Shown: positions 52,661 to 62,017 of the stretch, piece after piece
Layout: each line of letters begins with the position of its first letter
Position numbering within the stretch: the first letter of the stretch is position 1
DNA from: PXAP01 sp964520585
GTDB lineage: Bacteria; Bacteroidota; Bacteroidia; Bacteroidales; PUMT01
Direction: 5' to 3'
Assembly (NCBI GenBank): GCA_964520585.1
Contig: CAZFOO010000006.1
Coordinates: 8,956 to 72,955, forward strand
Length of the DNA: 64,000 nucleotides
Notes under the pieces: generated by a model
What the model saw: only the letters and a program-made list of their open reading frames with translations
Told to the model about the DNA's origin: nothing
Database searches by the model: none
Translations under genes and position numbers: made by a program

Positions 52661-54916
52661 ATGGAAAACATCTATTTGTTCTTTGTTATTATATTATTTG
52701 TGCTTGCCATATCCGATCTTATTGTAGGTGTGGGCAATGATGCGGTTAACTTCCTGAATTCGGCAATTGGTGCCAAAGTTGCATCCTTTCGGGTAATACT
52801 TGGTATAGCAGGTCTGGGTGTGCTGGTAGGCACCACCTTTTCCGGAGGTATGATGGAAATTGCCCGCAGCGGGGTGTTCCATCCCGATCAGTTTTATTTT
52901 AATGAGATCATGATCATTTTTATGGCGGTAATGATTACCGACATAATTTTGCTCGATACCTTTAATACATTCGGACTTCCAACATCAACAACGGTGTCTA
53001 TTGTGTTTGAATTGCTCGGGGCAGCCGTTGCAGTATCACTTGTTAAAATATATGCTTCTCCCGACAATATCCAAGACCTGAACAATTATATTAATTCAGG
53101 CAAGGCGCTCGCCATCATATCGGGAATATTATTATCTGTGGTAATAGCCTTTACAGTCGGCGCGATAGTCCAGTTTCTTTCAAGAATACTTTTCACCTTC
53201 AATTTTGAGCGCAATCTCCCTTTTTTCGGTGCAATATGGGGCAGCCTTGCTATTACTTCCATTATTTACTTTGTTCTTGTAAAGGGTGCCAGCGGCGCAT
53301 CTTTTATGACACCAGCTGCTGTGGAGTGGATCAACCATAATACAGTCTCCCTTCTATCATATAGTTTTATCGGTTTTGCCATCCTCGCGCAATTCCTTAT
53401 TACCATTTTTAAAGTTAATATATTCAGATTCATTGTCTTTATCGGCACATTTTCCCTTGCCATGGCCTTTGCAGGAAATGATCTTGTTAACTTTATTGGT
53501 GTTCCGCTTGCCGGATACGAATCCTATAAACTTTTTATAGCTGATCCTACAATAAATCCTGAGGCCTATACTATGGAGTCACTTCTGCAGCCCGTCCATA
53601 CTCCTACGGCCTTCCTTCTTGCAGCAGGAGTGATAATGGTACTTGCTCTCTTTTTCTCGAAAAAGGCCCGCTCGGTAACAAAAACAGAAGTTGATCTTGC
53701 CAGGCAGGGCGAAGGAGCAGAACGCTTTTCATCTTCTTTGTTTGCCCGCACACTGGTAAGGAGAGTTATTGAAATAAACAGGTTCATTCGCAAAGTTATG
53801 CCTGCAGGATTGACAAAAGTTATAGACCAACGGTTTGATATGTCTCTCTATAAACGCAGGAAAAGAATTAAAAAAGATAGTTCTTCATTTGACCAGTTGA
53901 GAGCTTCGGTAAACATGTTTGTAGCAAGCATATTGATAGCGCTTGCAACCTCTATGAAACTCCCCCTTTCTACTACATACGTGACATTTATGGTGGCCAT
54001 GGGTACATCGCTGTCAGACGGGGCCTGGGGCCGGGAAAGTGCAGTTTACAGAATAACAGGAGTTATGACCGTGATCGGGGGCTGGTTCTTCACAGCATTC
54101 ACTGCATTCACTGCATCATTTCTGTTTGCACTGTTTATCAGCTGGGGGGGGATACCCGCTACAATTGCGGCTATTCTGATAGCCATTTTCTTTGTCATCA
54201 GAACATATTATATACACCGTAAGCGAAGCCTTGAGGAGAAAAAGGTCGAGGAACAGGAAGCAAAACTGGTAAACGGTGAAAATGTAATGCTGGAATGCAA
54301 ATTAAATATTACAGGTAATGTAATTACGGTCTCAAAACTTTATTACCTGATCATTCATAATCTTTTAAAGGAAGACCGGAAGAAACTTAAAAAGGTGACG
54401 AAACGGATAGCTGAACTTAACAAGCACACTAAAGAGCTAAAGAACCAGGTTATCCCTACCCTTAAAAAGCTTGAAGAAGACTCTGTCGACACGGGACCTT
54501 ATTATGTGCAAACACTTGATTACCTGCGGGAAATCGCACACTGTCTTTCATTTATTGCAGATCCTGTCTATGAATATGTCGACAATAACCATCCCCCATT
54601 AATCCCGGAGCAAGCAAAGGAGATAAAACAGATGAATGAAGATGTTGCCGAACTTCAAAACTACATCCTGAATATGCTCCGGAAAGATAAATATGATGAA
54701 ATGGATAATATCCTCAAGAAACAGTCTGATATTCTGGGCAACATAGATAAAATAAAGAAAAAGCAGATAAAACTGATAAAATCAGAGTCCATCGGAACCC
54801 GTAACAGTATGCTTGTATTTGGCATTTTAAGTGAAACAAAAAACCTGATACTGTATACCATAAATATGGTAAAGGCTCACAGGGACTTCATACTTGAAAA
54901 CCGGATCAAAGAGTAG
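52661..54916 (+). CDS. PiT-family inorganic phosphate transporter with PhoU-like tail
   Basis: The 751-residue protein has two PiT repeats, each with the GNDxxNxxN-type signature (VGNDAVNFLNSAIGAK at about 25, and AGNDLVNFIGVPLAGY at about 270), about 12 membrane helices, and a C-terminal cytosolic helical domain (about 540-751) resembling PhoU. It imports phosphate by cation symport. The PhoU-like fusion is common in Bacteroidota and is thought to regulate uptake. It converges on the PhoB-like gene with a shared terminator. Confidence 0.93.
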   Translation: MENIYLFFVIILFVLAISDLIVGVGNDAVNFLNSAIGAKVASFRVILGIAGLGVLVGTTFSGGMMEIARSGVFHPDQFYFNEIMIIFMAVMITDIILLDTFNTFGLPTSTTVSIVFELLGAAVAVSLVKIYASPDNIQDLNNYINSGKALAIISGILLSVVIAFTVGAIVQFLSRILFTFNFERNLPFFGAIWGSLAITSIIYFVLVKGASGASFMTPAAVEWINHNTVSLLSYSFIGFAILAQFLITIFKVNIFRFIVFIGTFSLAMAFAGNDLVNFIGVPLAGYESYKLFIADPTINPEAYTMESLLQPVHTPTAFLLAAGVIMVLALFFSKKARSVTKTEVDLARQGEGAERFSSSLFARTLVRRVIEINRFIRKVMPAGLTKVIDQRFDMSLYKRRKRIKKDSSSFDQLRASVNMFVASILIALATSMKLPLSTTYVTFMVAMGTSLSDGAWGRESAVYRITGVMTVIGGWFFTAFTAFTASFLFALFISWGGIPATIAAILIAIFFVIRTYYIHRKRSLEEKKVEEQEAKLVNGENVMLECKLNITGNVITVSKLYYLIIHNLLKEDRKKLKKVTKRIAELNKHTKELKNQVIPTLKKLEEDSVDTGPYYVQTLDYLREIAHCLSFIADPVYEYVDNNHPPLIPEQAKEIKQMNEDVAELQNYILNMLRKDKYDEMDNILKKQSDILGNIDKIKKKQIKLIKSESIGTRNSMLVFGILSETKNLILYTINMVKAHRDFILENRIKE

Positions 54917-54930
54917 CGATCCGGTTTATT
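54898..54930. terminator. Bidirectional terminator between PiT and PhoB-like genes
   Basis: Arms 54898-54907 (aaaccggatc) and 54918-54927 (gatccggttt) form a perfect 10-bp stem. The stem includes the last PiT codons and the loop contains its TAG stop. T-rich and A-rich sides suit both converging genes. Confidence 0.75.
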
Positions 54931-54932
54931 AT

Positions 54933-55634
54933 TCAAATATCCACATACTTATACCCTACTCCCTTGATGGTTTTAATGTGCTGCTCACCAATTTTTTCCC
55001 GAAGCTTGCGAATATGAACATCTATTGTCCTGTCTCCTACAATAACATTATCTCCCCATACCCTTGAAAATATTTCTTCCCGGGTAAACACCTTTTCAGG
55101 TTTGGAAATCAGCAATTTCAAAAGTTCAAATTCTTTTTTTGGCAGGACCATTTCAACCCCATCTTTAATAACAAGAAATCTGTCCTGATCAATAATCAGA
55201 TCAGCTTTCACGGCTGCGGGCTTTTCCTCACTTATGGGGTGATCATCTTTCCTGCGCGCCCGCTTCAACAGAGCATTTACCCTGCTTATCAATACTTTAG
55301 GTTTAATGGGCTTGGTAAGATAATCATCGGCTCCTGCCTCGAAACCGGCTATTTGTGAATAATCCTCACCCCTGGCGGTCAGAAATACAATAAGGATATT
55401 ATCCAGATCCCTGTTTTTACGGATCTCTTCACAGGTCTCCATCCCATCCATTTCAGGCATCATAATATCCAGTAGTATAAGATGGGGCCGTATCTCTTTG
55501 GCTAGCCTGACAGCTTCCCTTCCATCCAGAGATTTATATATTTCATAACCTGCCTTCTGAAGGTTATAACCAATGAATTCAAGAATATCCTTTTCATCAT
55601 CTACTAACAGTATTCTATAAGGAGTTTGTTGCAT
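54933..55634 (-). CDS. PhoB-like response regulator (OmpR family)
   Basis: The 233-residue protein has a receiver (Asp56 in LILLDIMMPEMDGMET, Lys in YLTKPIKPK) and a winged-helix DNA-binding domain (about 135-233) with KKEFELLKLLISKPEKVFTREEIF and RTIDVHIRKLREKIG. It activates or represses transcription when phosphorylated. A PhoB role is suggested by the adjacent phosphate transporter. No partner kinase gene is adjacent. Confidence 0.9.
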   Translation of the reverse strand: MQQTPYRILLVDDEKDILEFIGYNLQKAGYEIYKSLDGREAVRLAKEIRPHLILLDIMMPEMDGMETCEEIRKNRDLDNILIVFLTARGEDYSQIAGFEAGADDYLTKPIKPKVLISRVNALLKRARRKDDHPISEEKPAAVKADLIIDQDRFLVIKDGVEMVLPKKEFELLKLLISKPEKVFTREEIFSRVWGDNVIVGDRTIDVHIRKLREKIGEQHIKTIKGVGYKYVDI

Positions 55635-55788
55635 TTACAGTAATGTTATTGCCAAATAACTGATCATAAATTTATTAAAAAAAATCCCTTCAAATGTTAA
55701 ATAATCATTAATAATTCCTTTTTGATGCAACACATTAAGATGATTTAATTTTCTAAATAACATCACGGACAGCCCATAATATTTCTTT

Positions 55789-55832
55789 CAGATATATTTC
55801 ATCTTTCCGTCATGAATATTGAAATATATCTG
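55789..55832. promoter_or_regulatory. 12-bp inverted repeat upstream of PhoB-like gene
   Basis: cagatatatttc (55789-55800) and gaaatatatctg (55821-55832) are perfectly complementary with a 20-base spacer. It lies in the 287-base region upstream of the regulator and downstream of the ywqK-like gene, so it could be an operator or an RNA hairpin. There is no T run. Confidence 0.45.
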
Positions 55833-55921
55833 CCAGCATCTATGCAGCTTTTTAAAAGCCCTTAACCTGAAAAATGTCAACTATTACATAAAATATATTG
55901 ACAACGGTACAATAAACCAGA

Positions 55922-56392
55922 TCACCTGTTAGCTGAATAGTCCTTTTCAGATATTTTCTCTCCATTCTCATTATAAATCCTCCAGATACCTGACCTATTT
56001 CCTTCTGTATATTCCATATCATACCTTAGCACTCCATTTTCATCCCATACAAGCCATTTTCCATGCTTCATATCATTAAGGAAATTGGCTTCAGAAATTT
56101 TCATGCCCTGACGATTGAATGTTTCCCACCGGTTCTCTTTTATGCCCTCATTATAAGTTCTTATTTCATTAACATTTCCGTTTTCAAAATAAGAAAGATA
56201 TTTTCCATGCAGCAGGCCCTCCTTGAGGAAAATCTCAAGCTTAACTCCTCCAGAAGGGTAATTCTCAATATAAGGGCCATTATATGGTTCATTATTCTCA
56301 CCTAAATAAATACCTTCTTCATTTACAGTTATTTGCGAGAATGTATTGCACGCTAAAAAGGAAAATAGTGTGAATATTAAAATTTTTTTCAT
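55922..56392 (-). CDS. Secreted MORN/YwqK-repeat protein
   Basis: The 156-residue protein has a signal peptide (about 1-19) and about five MORN-like repeats of the form YPSGGVKLEIFLKEGLLHGKY, YFENGNVNEIRTY, NGVLRYDMEYTEGNRSGIW. This matches YwqK-type proteins. Most Bacteroidota copies are of unknown role, and nothing here shows a toxin partner. It stands alone on the minus strand. Confidence 0.85.
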   Translation of the reverse strand: MKKILIFTLFSFLACNTFSQITVNEEGIYLGENNEPYNGPYIENYPSGGVKLEIFLKEGLLHGKYLSYFENGNVNEIRTYNEGIKENRWETFNRQGMKISEANFLNDMKHGKWLVWDENGVLRYDMEYTEGNRSGIWRIYNENGEKISEKDYSANR

Positions 56393-56716
56393 ATGTATAT
56401 TATTTTGTTAAAGTTCATATTCAATTAGTTATATTTAGCACGGAATTGAATTCCTGTATTTCTAACCCATGGATCCCCTTGGTTTGTTCATGTCTTTTTG
56501 TGTGCCTTGGCAGATGGGCGTTTCATCCTAATATTACTTTTAATTAATTGACCGGCAATTCTTCTTATTACCAGCTTATAAATCACAAATCCTGGTTAAA
56601 CAGTGGCGTAAACAGAAATCTAAACCGGTAGAAAATGTTAATGATACATAAAAAACAATGCTGATTTATGTAAATACTTATAAAAATAGGTAATCTAATT
56701 GATAATAATATGAAAA
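56393..56716. other. Intergenic region, 324 bp, with repeat copy E
   Basis: It holds hairpin repeat copy E (about 56455-56535). The remaining 180 bases are AT-rich with no ORF that I can support. Confidence 0.5.
56465..56535 (+). repeat. Dispersed hairpin repeat, copy E (partly decayed)
   Basis: The sequence cccatggatccccttgg, then gttcatgtctttttgtgtgcc and agatgggcgtttcatcc aligns with copies B and D. Its stem is only partly complementary. Confidence 0.5.
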
Positions 56717-57082
56717 TCAGAAATTATATTTTAAACCGATACTGAACGATCTGCCCGGATTCAGACTATTATAAAACTCTTGACCGGCATTAAATGATTC
56801 AAAGTAACTTTCTGTCCGGTTGTTTAGTATATTCGAAGCTTTAAAATCAATTGATGTTCTTTGATTTTCTCCGATTTTTTTATTTATGCTGAAATTCAGG
56901 CTGGGTGCAACATAAATGTCGGGATACAGTCCAATGCCTACAATCGTAAGAGTCGGGCCCTTCATATTATAAAAGAGGTTTGATGCCCAGCCAGAATCAG
57001 GATTGTTGTAAATTATATCTGCATTTATCGCATATGGGGATTGTCCTGCCATATCACGTTTATTGCTGATGATTGTTCCGCC
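56717..57082 (-). pseudogene. C-terminal fragment of a second TonB-dependent receptor
   Basis: The frame encodes about 122 residues homologous to the end of the intact receptor upstream: MAGQSPYAINADIIYNN against MAGQSPFVINSGISYNN, SNILNNRTESYFESFNAG against SNILNQKEEGVFKSFNAR, and LNPGRSFSIGL against FNPGRAFSLGF. About half the residues agree by eye. Homology begins just past the stop of the intact gene, in another frame, and extends slightly upstream of the first Met. It ends in a terminal Phe (KYNF) like a barrel end. It is most likely the relic of a tandem receptor gene. Confidence 0.8.
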
Positions 57083-57092
57083 ATAACAATTA

Positions 57093-59969
57093 TTAGAATT
57101 TATGGCTAAAACCTAAACTAAATGCTCTACCGGGATTGAAACGATTATAGAGTTCAGACCTGGCATTAAATGATTTGAATACGCCCTCTTCCTTCTGGTT
57201 TAGTATGTTAGATATTTTAAAGTTGATGCTTGTATTTAGTTCCTTGCCAAGGTTTTTGTTGATACTGAGGTTCAGGCTATGGAAAGGCTTAGTATACATA
57301 TCGGGGAAAACCCCGGTTCCAACAATTGACATCGTTTCTCCTTTCACATTGTAGAAGAGACCTGCTGAGAGTCCAGTCTCATAATTATTGTAACTTATAC
57401 CACTGTTAATCACGAAGGGAGATTGGCCGGCCATGTTTCGGGTTTTTTCAATAGTTTGCCCCTCTTTCTCAAATTGTTTTCGCGAGTTGAATTCCGACTC
57501 AGTCATTTCAATCTCTGATTTTGTGAGCGTTAAGTTTCCACTGATATTAAAATATTTTAGAGCAGTTGATAGCATGTCCAAACTCTTGTTGAATTCAAAC
57601 TCCACTCCGTATAAAGAACCATCGCCAACATTCCGAGGCTGATACTCTGTACTTGTTACACCTGCTGTAATACGAACCAATTCAATTGGTGCATCAAAGT
57701 CTTTATAGAAAATACTGGCAGAAACATTTTGCCCTCTGTTCCAAAATATCTCCCACCTTAAATCCACATTATTGATGTAAGTTTCCCTCAGGTTGCCATC
57801 CCATTCATCCACGGCATAAAGCCCTCCATTGAAAATTGTATTACTGAGCGGGTCTATTATTTGAGCAAAAGAAAGTTCCTTAAAGGATGGTCTTGCCACG
57901 GTCCGGGAATAAGATGTCCTCAGGTTTTGTTTTTCGGAAACCTCATATATGAAATTGATACTTGGGAAAAAGTCGGTTGACTCCAGTACCGTTTCATTAT
58001 CAAAGATTCTGGAACCACTTTGATTTTGTCCGGTATGTCGCATAACGAAGTTTTCCATTCTTAGTCCGACAATAGTTTTAAGCTTGGAAAATGGATAGAA
58101 TTCATTGGAAACATACGCAGCCGTATTGTGAACATTGGATTCGTAGGCATTTGACGGGCTGCTTTCAGGTATTATATATATATATCCGCTACTTCCATTG
58201 TAAATATTTTCAGGTTTTAATACAAGCGATGCATCAGACTGGGGATAAACAACGGATAATCGTGTAAATTGATAGCCCATTTTAGTAATTTCGTAATCTC
58301 GATTCTTATAATTGTGGCTAACCCCGAATTTGAGAACTGCATTTTTACTCCTGATTGAATATTTTTTTGTTAAATCAATTTTTGAGGCATTATTGATTTC
58401 ATTAAGTTCTCGCCATATTCTGGATGGAAAACCGCCAGCCCCGGAGTTAAAAACGAAATCTCCATCAGATTCCTGTGTGAATGCCGTTTTTCTTATATCG
58501 GGCTCATCTGAAGTTGAATAAGTTGGTGAGATTCGCCAATCTATTTCCCAATCTTTTTCATCAAAAACATGAGTACCTAATAACATTGCATTGGTAAGCG
58601 ACCGTTGAGTGTAACTCAATTGGTCAGAAGTAGCAAAGTAGCCCGATTGACCAGCTGCTAAACCATTATTATCAATTGAAAATTGTCCGGCACCACTGGT
58701 TCCACTTTGCAAATGCATAGCGGTAAGACGAATTTTATTATAATTATTCTTAAATGCCAGCCCTCCTAATGTTCCAATCAGAATATTTCTTTCTCCCAAA
58801 GCTCCTTCCTGGATTGTCGAATGAATCATATCGTAATTAGAACTGTTTCTATCCATTTTGTAATCCCCGTATAACACATTGTCGTCAAAACTGGAACTTG
58901 TTTTATAGGATAATGATAAAATATAACCCAGTTTAGAATTTTTTTCTTTGTTGGAGCCTGCATTAAATTGGTTTCCCAACGATATCCCCAAACTGTAATC
59001 GGCAAACATTGATTTAGTTTCAGCGCCAAGTGTAGGAGTAAACTGATTTACAAAATCATTTATCGCTAAGCCATTAGATGGTGTAGGAAGCAACTGGCTT
59101 TCTTCAGGAATAAAGTCAGGCAAACCTCTTGTTCCATCGTCATAGCCAAGGTAATCAGTGCTGCCTCCCTCGTAATTTAGAAAATCCGGATTGAAATGAA
59201 ACTTAGGGTTATATTGCAAATCTGCCGAAACACTAAATATCTTCCGGTCAGGAAAGTCTTTAGTGGTAATGTTCATCAAACCACCGGTAAAATCAGCAGG
59301 TAAATCGGCAGTAAAATTTTTACTCACCATTATATTGTCAATAATATTAGTTGGAAATATATCCATCTGCAAGCTATTCCGGTCGGGATCCAATCCTGGA
59401 ATATCCATGTTATTAAGTGTGGTTTTTGAATATCGGTCTCCCAATCCGCGAACATAAACATACTTACCGTCTTCCACCGTTACACCGGTAACACGTTTTG
59501 CTGCTTCCGCAGCATTTCCGTCGCCTATCAATTCAATTTTTGCTGAAGAAATTCCATCCAGCATAGTAGCCGATTTACTTTTTATTGTTTGAAGTGCTGC
59601 TTCAGTAGTCCGAATAGCTTGTGCAGTTACAACAACCTCCTGCAATTCCAGGGTGCTTTCATTCAGAATAATATTTTCAAGTACAGTCACATCATTCTTT
59701 GTAACCCTGATCCCCTCAATGATTAAAGTTTGATATGAGATATAGGAAATTTGCAGATCATATATTCCCTCATTCAGTTCTATGGAAAACTTTCCGTCAA
59801 GGTCAGTGGAAGTTCCGGTAGTAGTTCCTTTTATTGCAATAGTCACTCCCACTAGTGTTTCACCTGAGGAACCATCATAAACCATCCCTCTGATGGTTCC
59901 TTTTTCCTGAGTATAGGCAAGGGTTGTAAGTATTAATGTTAACCAAGTAAAAAATATGCGCTTCATCAT
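57093..59969 (-). CDS. TonB-dependent outer-membrane receptor
   Basis: The 958-residue protein has a signal peptide (about 1-20), a carboxypeptidase-regulatory-like domain (about 24-110, GTIRGMVYDGSSGETLVGVTIAI), a plug domain (about 120-235, including AAEAAKRVTGVTVEDGKYVYVRGLGDRYSKT) and a large barrel ending FSLGFSHKF. The RVTGVTVEDGKYVYVRG plug is typical of Bacteroidota receptors that are not paired with SusD. It imports a ligand across the outer membrane with TonB energy. The gene follows the surface lipoprotein gene at 60076 on the same strand, which is probably its partner. Confidence 0.93.
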   Translation of the reverse strand: MMKRIFFTWLTLILTTLAYTQEKGTIRGMVYDGSSGETLVGVTIAIKGTTTGTSTDLDGKFSIELNEGIYDLQISYISYQTLIIEGIRVTKNDVTVLENIILNESTLELQEVVVTAQAIRTTEAALQTIKSKSATMLDGISSAKIELIGDGNAAEAAKRVTGVTVEDGKYVYVRGLGDRYSKTTLNNMDIPGLDPDRNSLQMDIFPTNIIDNIMVSKNFTADLPADFTGGLMNITTKDFPDRKIFSVSADLQYNPKFHFNPDFLNYEGGSTDYLGYDDGTRGLPDFIPEESQLLPTPSNGLAINDFVNQFTPTLGAETKSMFADYSLGISLGNQFNAGSNKEKNSKLGYILSLSYKTSSSFDDNVLYGDYKMDRNSSNYDMIHSTIQEGALGERNILIGTLGGLAFKNNYNKIRLTAMHLQSGTSGAGQFSIDNNGLAAGQSGYFATSDQLSYTQRSLTNAMLLGTHVFDEKDWEIDWRISPTYSTSDEPDIRKTAFTQESDGDFVFNSGAGGFPSRIWRELNEINNASKIDLTKKYSIRSKNAVLKFGVSHNYKNRDYEITKMGYQFTRLSVVYPQSDASLVLKPENIYNGSSGYIYIIPESSPSNAYESNVHNTAAYVSNEFYPFSKLKTIVGLRMENFVMRHTGQNQSGSRIFDNETVLESTDFFPSINFIYEVSEKQNLRTSYSRTVARPSFKELSFAQIIDPLSNTIFNGGLYAVDEWDGNLRETYINNVDLRWEIFWNRGQNVSASIFYKDFDAPIELVRITAGVTSTEYQPRNVGDGSLYGVEFEFNKSLDMLSTALKYFNISGNLTLTKSEIEMTESEFNSRKQFEKEGQTIEKTRNMAGQSPFVINSGISYNNYETGLSAGLFYNVKGETMSIVGTGVFPDMYTKPFHSLNLSINKNLGKELNTSINFKISNILNQKEEGVFKSFNARSELYNRFNPGRAFSLGFSHKF

Positions 59970-60075
59970 TTTTTTCGTTTGCTGTAAAGTAATTCTTTAA
60001 AATACAACATACCTGAATAGTTTTAGCTATTCAGGTATTTGTTATTTCTATTAGTTTGTAAGTCTCAAATATTCA

Positions 60076-61590
60076 CTACCATGCTGCAATTAAATCAGCT
60101 TGATGTGCCCATGTCCAGCCGAATACTGACAGATCAATTGCTGATGGATTTGCAGGTGCTGTTCCGGCTGAAACTCCAGTTACAGTACCATCAATATAAT
60201 CTCCTAAATCATCAGCAACAACATTAAAAACTACATCGGTAAAGGAGGTTTCTACGCCCTCTAAAAACCCATCAGGTAGAGTAGCATCTTCCTTCAAAGT
60301 AATTTGCTGACCGTCGGCAATTGCTGTAAAGAATATATTTTCGAAATGAACAAAAGTTTCAGGATCAAGATTGATAAGATCACTGGAGGTTACCGCATCG
60401 GTGTTAGCAATTACGTATCCGTTTTTAAAAGTATAAGCACCAAATTCAGCAATCACAGCAGGATCATTCTTATCACCTTCAATGCCGTCAAGTTCAAAAA
60501 GGTGGTCATCAGTAGCAATAATAGCAAAGTTCTCACAGGTTCCGTTCCATCCCTGATCAGCATCCATACCATCATCGCCAGGATATACAACAACTGCATT
60601 TTTTACATCTACAGTTCCACCAAACCACTCAATGGCATCATCTTGATTGGCAACTACCTCAATATTTTCAATAATGGTTTCCGAACCAACGCCACCAAGA
60701 GTGAGACCATTGATTTCGTTTCCTTCACCAATATTACTTCCGCCATGGCGTATTGAAATATATTTCAATACTCCGGAGTTGTCTTCAGAATCATCTCCAC
60801 CGTATCTACCGTTTTCGTCAGTAGAAGGAATCCCTTCAATTTGAGCCGTAGTTCCCTCTGATACAGAAATGGGAGCTTTTCCCATAACCAAAAGGCCTCC
60901 CCAAAAGCCGTTGGCGGTGAGGTCAAGGTTTGGACTTTTAAAGTCTCCGGTAGCAATTTGCTCAGGAGTAATTTCATCGGCAACTGTGGTGAAAATAATG
61001 GGTGCGTCAGCTGTTCCCTCTGCCATAAGTTTTGCTCCTTGTGCAATTAACAATGCTGTTGCATTTACACCTGTACCTGCCTGACCTTTTATAATTGTGC
61101 CGGGTTCGATGGTCAGGGTCGCCCCATCTGTCACAGCGATCCTATCGGCCAGAATATATACCTTGTCAGATGTCCATGTAGCATCATCGTTAATATTGTC
61201 CGTAACAATTACCTGAGTTACTACTTCACCAATAGTAATAACAGCAGTAGCATCATCTGTCTGACCCTCAGAATCAGTAACCGTTAATGTTATTGAGGCC
61301 GCTCCTTCTGTTTGTCCAGCATTAAAATTAATTGTTACAGTTGATCCTTCAACATTACCTGAGCCATTAAGAACCGTTACTCCCGTTCCTGTTGCTGAGT
61401 AGGTTGCGGTCACACCCGGATCAATTGAAACGGTAAAATCAACCGATTGATCCTGCGCTCCGTTTTCTACAGATATGACATCAGCTGGTCCTGAAACCTC
61501 AGGATTGTTAAAGGTTTCATCTTTACATGCGGTAAAAAACAGCATAACTACTAAAAGCGTTCCCGCAATTTTAAAAAATCCATTTTTCAT
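60076..61590 (-). CDS. Surface lipoprotein partner of TonB receptor
   Basis: The 504-residue protein has a lipoprotein signal ending FFTACKDETF. The Lys-Asp-Glu after the Cys matches the surface lipoprotein export signal described in Bacteroidota. An Ig-like segment (about 35-130, FTVSIDPGVTATYSATG) is followed by a right-handed beta-helix-like domain (about 140-500, with ATLTIEPGTIIKGQAG, GGLLVMGKAPIS and EDNSGVLKYISIRHGG). It lacks a T9SS tail. The family is common next to TonB receptors in this phylum with no settled function. It is the first gene of a two-gene unit. Confidence 0.82.
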   Translation of the reverse strand: MKNGFFKIAGTLLVVMLFFTACKDETFNNPEVSGPADVISVENGAQDQSVDFTVSIDPGVTATYSATGTGVTVLNGSGNVEGSTVTINFNAGQTEGAASITLTVTDSEGQTDDATAVITIGEVVTQVIVTDNINDDATWTSDKVYILADRIAVTDGATLTIEPGTIIKGQAGTGVNATALLIAQGAKLMAEGTADAPIIFTTVADEITPEQIATGDFKSPNLDLTANGFWGGLLVMGKAPISVSEGTTAQIEGIPSTDENGRYGGDDSEDNSGVLKYISIRHGGSNIGEGNEINGLTLGGVGSETIIENIEVVANQDDAIEWFGGTVDVKNAVVVYPGDDGMDADQGWNGTCENFAIIATDDHLFELDGIEGDKNDPAVIAEFGAYTFKNGYVIANTDAVTSSDLINLDPETFVHFENIFFTAIADGQQITLKEDATLPDGFLEGVETSFTDVVFNVVADDLGDYIDGTVTGVSAGTAPANPSAIDLSVFGWTWAHQADLIAAW

Positions 61591-62017
61591 TTTTTTACAA
61601 TTTTAATTTGTTAAATGATTTTCGAATACAAAAATATGTCGGATAGAGATCAACCTTGTTAAAGAAGGATTATCTAATTATTAATTTTTTGTAAGTGCTG
61701 ATTAATTACCTGAGGAGTAAATCCATTGAAGGCAGACAGCATTTTATCAGGTATCTGGAAAAAGATATATCTGATTTATGATTGATGAAATGCAAGAAAG
61801 GTTTGCTTAATGTTAATTAATGATTAAATATTTCTGAGTTTATGAATTAATCAAGATAAAGCTTAATAATTTACGTGGCTGGTCAAGATAAATTATACTG
61901 TTTTATAACTTTCTGTTTCAAACAAGATAAACAAGATAAACAAGATAAATAAGTAATCAGGGAAGATTTGTTTTGCAAGGATAAGGAGTTAAAGTAATTG
62001 TCATTTGATATGAATCC
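61591..62017. other. Intergenic region, 427 bp
   Basis: AT-rich and noncoding, this region separates the lipoprotein gene from the SNF2 gene end. It contains three 9-base tandem units caagataaa (61923-61949) and further single copies near 61853 and 61885. I see no gene or terminator. Confidence 0.5.
61923..61949. repeat. 9-bp tandem microrepeat
   Basis: Three exact copies of caagataaa occur in a row, with isolated similar copies 40-100 bases upstream. It is a simple-sequence expansion in noncoding DNA. Confidence 0.85.

Noticed and set aside
55922..56392. YwqK-like gene as part of a toxin-antitoxin pair
   Set aside because: No toxin-like gene is adjacent, and a signal peptide points to a secreted MORN-repeat protein.
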